Positions 62,737 through 64,000 of a stretch of DNA of 64,000 nucleotides are shown here, in pieces. The notes under the pieces were generated by a model. That model made no database searches, was not told the DNA's origin, and saw nothing but the letters and a program-made list of their open reading frames with translations. Origin of the DNA: Salegentibacter sp. (GTDB taxonomy: Bacteria; Bacteroidota; Bacteroidia; Flavobacteriales; Flavobacteriaceae); assembly GCA_017795085.1 (NCBI GenBank), contig CP051246.1:1118514-1182513 (forward strand). The letters run 5' to 3'. Both the position numbers and the translations under genes were made by a program. Numbering within the stretch: position 1 is the first letter of the stretch; each line of letters begins with the position of its first letter.

Positions 62737-63275
62737 AATTTTCGGTAGGTGACAGAGTAGCGGCAATTGATGACGATTTGGAAGGAAATGTGATTAGGGT
62801 TGATGGGGAAACTATTAGCGTGGAAACCTCTGAAGGTTTTCTTATGGAATTTCAGCCTTCTGAATTGGTTAAAATTGAAAAACCTATAGAAGAATTATCC
62901 CTGGAAGTAGATGAAGAGGTTTTGGAGCAAAAGAAATCTTCCAAAAAGCCCAAACCCAAACGATTAAAACCTAAAGAACGTTCTGTACCCCCTATGGAAG
63001 TTGATTTACACATTGAGAAATTGGTGAATTCTTACCGCGGAATGAGTAATCACGATATATTAACGCTACAAATAGACACTGCCCGGCGACAATTGGAATT
63101 CGCTATGAGAAAACGCATTCAAAAAGTGGTATTTATACACGGGGTAGGAGAGGGGGTCTTAAAAGCAGAACTCGATTTTTTACTCGGCCGTTATGATAAT
63201 TTAAAATTCTATGATGCTAATTATCAAAAATATGGGCTGGGTGCTACCGAGGTTTATTTCTTCCAAAATGTTTAG
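62733..63275 (+). CDS. Smr-domain protein (MutS2-like C-terminal nuclease domain)
   Basis: 180 residues. An N-terminal beta-rich part (SVGDRVAAIDDDLEGNVIRV) and a lysine/proline-rich linker lead to a C-terminal Smr domain (VDLHIEKLVNSYRGMSN, VVFIHGVGEGVLKAELDFLL, YGLGATEVYF). Smr domains nick DNA or RNA or act in ribosome rescue. It is cytoplasmic. It is coupled to the upstream membrane protein by a 4-bp overlap. Confidence 0.9.
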   Translation: MKFSVGDRVAAIDDDLEGNVIRVDGETISVETSEGFLMEFQPSELVKIEKPIEELSLEVDEEVLEQKKSSKKPKPKRLKPKERSVPPMEVDLHIEKLVNSYRGMSNHDILTLQIDTARRQLEFAMRKRIQKVVFIHGVGEGVLKAELDFLLGRYDNLKFYDANYQKYGLGATEVYFFQNV

Positions 63276-63708
63276 TGCTTCTAAGTGATTGTTTCTTCTT
63301 TTTTTATTGCTGAAATCCTTCGGAAGGCTGAAGAGAAGCAAAAAAAGAAGGTTTCATTCAAATTTTGCGATACTATTCAACAGGTTGATTTGAACGAATC
63401 ATTCTGTTTACTTCGAGAGTCTTCACCCCCGCCTCTCCCTATGAGAGAGGAGCCTTACAAATGCCATGTGAATCTTACGGGAGACGCTTTTTATTTCCTT
63501 GAAAACGCAGCACTAATTGTCTATTGTGCGCATTGCAACCGCTTCGCCAGGCAATGCTCCTCTGCCCGCCGCGGCCAATCAGCTTGGTTTTACTACGGAA
63601 TTAAAAAGTAGGCCGGGGATGTAGCTTAGGGGATTGCATAATGTATATTGTAAGAAAGTGTACGTTTTTTATCGATTAGTACCCTCTTGGGAGGTTAGGT
63701 TAGGAGCT
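63276..63708. other. Repeat A region, no gene
   Basis: From 63290 the CTTCGGAAGGCTGAAGAGAA and AAGCAAAAAAAG units recall the leader of repeat A, copy 1. A CTCTCCCTATGAGAGAGGAG hairpin follows near 63429, then the full repeat A core (63489-63620), then TATATTGTAAGAAAGTG. The frame 63285-63611 merely reads this repeat. Confidence 0.6.
63489..63620. repeat. Dispersed repeat A, copy 3
   Basis: TTTATTTCCTTGAAAACGCA, CACTAATTGTCTATTGTGCG, GCAACCGCTTCGCCAGGCAA, CTCTGCCCGCCGCGGCCAAT and GGTTTTACTACGGAATTAAA match 12421-12550 over about 130 bp. Confidence 0.75.
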
Positions 63709-64000
63709 TTAATTACTTACCTCGAGGAGCAGGTCCATTTCCTCGGCGGTGAGCTTAAGTTCAATGGCCTCCTTAAAGGCATCAAGGTGAGCATCTTTTG
63801 TGGCACTGGCAATAGGAGCTGTTACAGTTGGGCGGTTAATAAGCCAGGCCAGGGCAACTGCTGCTTGCGAAACCTGATGGTTTTTGGCAATTTTATCAAG
63901 GGCTTCCAAAATTTTTTTACCACGCTGATTAAGGTATTTATCAGCAAAAATTTTACGCTCACTGGAATTAAAATCTGCTTCTTTTCGATATTTCCCGGTT
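63709..64000 (-). CDS. Aldo/keto reductase, C-terminal end (partial)
   Basis: About 97 residues enter from the right edge and stop at 63709. They include FADKYLNQRGKKILEALDKI, VSQAAVALAWLINRPTVTAP and ELKLTAEEMDLLLEVSN, the C-terminal NADPH-binding helices of the AKR11/12-type aldo/keto reductases (TVTAPI and the following SAT). The catalytic Tyr/Lys lie beyond the window. The first base pairs at the right edge are in frame with the preceding portion of the gene. Confidence 0.88.
   Translation of the reverse strand, partial: TGKYRKEADFNSSERKIFADKYLNQRGKKILEALDKIAKNHQVSQAAVALAWLINRPTVTAPIASATKDAHLDAFKEAIELKLTAEEMDLLLEVSN

Noticed and set aside
63285-63611. 108-residue frame downstream of the Smr gene
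   Set aside because: It reads through repeat A copy 3. The same text at 12352 and 59140 is not open.
1-64000. CRISPR arrays, tRNA or rRNA genes
   Set aside because: No regularly spaced repeat-spacer pattern and no tRNA- or rRNA-like signature was seen by eye. A covariance-model search would be decisive.

Overview
The window reads as a chromosomal segment of a marine-type flavobacterium (Bacteroidota, near Gramella, Zunongwangia or Salegentibacter by character; the genus is not provable here). Supporting signs are a SusC/SusD pair, a type IX secretion (T9SS) C-terminal sorting domain, a DUF6520 peptide, an UpxY-type NusG paralogue, AT-rich translation starts with few Shine-Dalgarno sites, and A/T-rich DNA with long gene-poor gaps full of short dispersed repeats.

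Layout. (1) 1-1700: a decayed border with a partial gene, a frameshifted remnant, a 124-residue hypothetical protein and a compact structured RNA ending in an intrinsic terminator. (2) 1745-11759: a SusC/SusD/M16-peptidase operon facing a reverse-strand group (AraC-type regulator, MauE-like membrane protein, DUF6520 peptide, DUF7793-like protein) that shares a repeated ~37-bp motif. (3) 11760-14181: 2.4 kb of repeats ending in the remnant of a nucleotide-sugar dehydrogenase. (4) 14214-37228: a capsule/O-antigen locus with wecB-wecC (UDP-ManNAcA), pseB-C-F-G-I (CMP-pseudaminic acid, with an ATP-grasp enzyme and an SDR between pseG and pseI and no recognisable pseH), wzy, a sialidase-like propeller, glycosyltransferases, wzx, an acyltransferase, a WbpL-type initiating transferase, a cupin, a PglE-type aminotransferase and a WbpM/PglF-type dehydratase. 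(5) 40376-43576: wza and wzc, the export machinery for the same polysaccharide, now separated from the locus by an IS21 element. (6) 43888-54785: an exonuclease/GIY-YIG fusion, a 211-bp MITE, a TolC-HlyD-ABC export operon whose tolC is split by a second, inverted, same-length IS21, and a MacB-like permease. (7) 54907-64000: hisS, an orphan UpxY antiterminator, a surface lipoprotein under a cobalamin riboswitch, small membrane proteins, a broken T9SS cargo gene, an Smr-domain protein and the end of an aldo/keto reductase.

How it works together. The central block should build a pseudaminic-acid-containing polysaccharide on undecaprenyl phosphate (WbpL-type start, GT4 and other transferases), flip it with Wzx, polymerise it with Wzy and export it through Wzc/Wza. 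The block from about 16.7 to 33.1 kb is visibly more AT-rich than wza/wzc or hisS, as expected of an exchangeable serotype cassette. The repeats, two IS21 copies, a MITE and at least five broken genes show a region under active remodelling. The most interesting candidates for new biology are the SusCD-M16/DUF6520-MauE module, the pseH-less pseudaminic acid pathway with its ATP-grasp enzyme and sialidase-like neighbour, the pseudoknotted RNA near 1.1-1.36 kb, and the ABC exporter with a degenerate nucleotide-binding domain.
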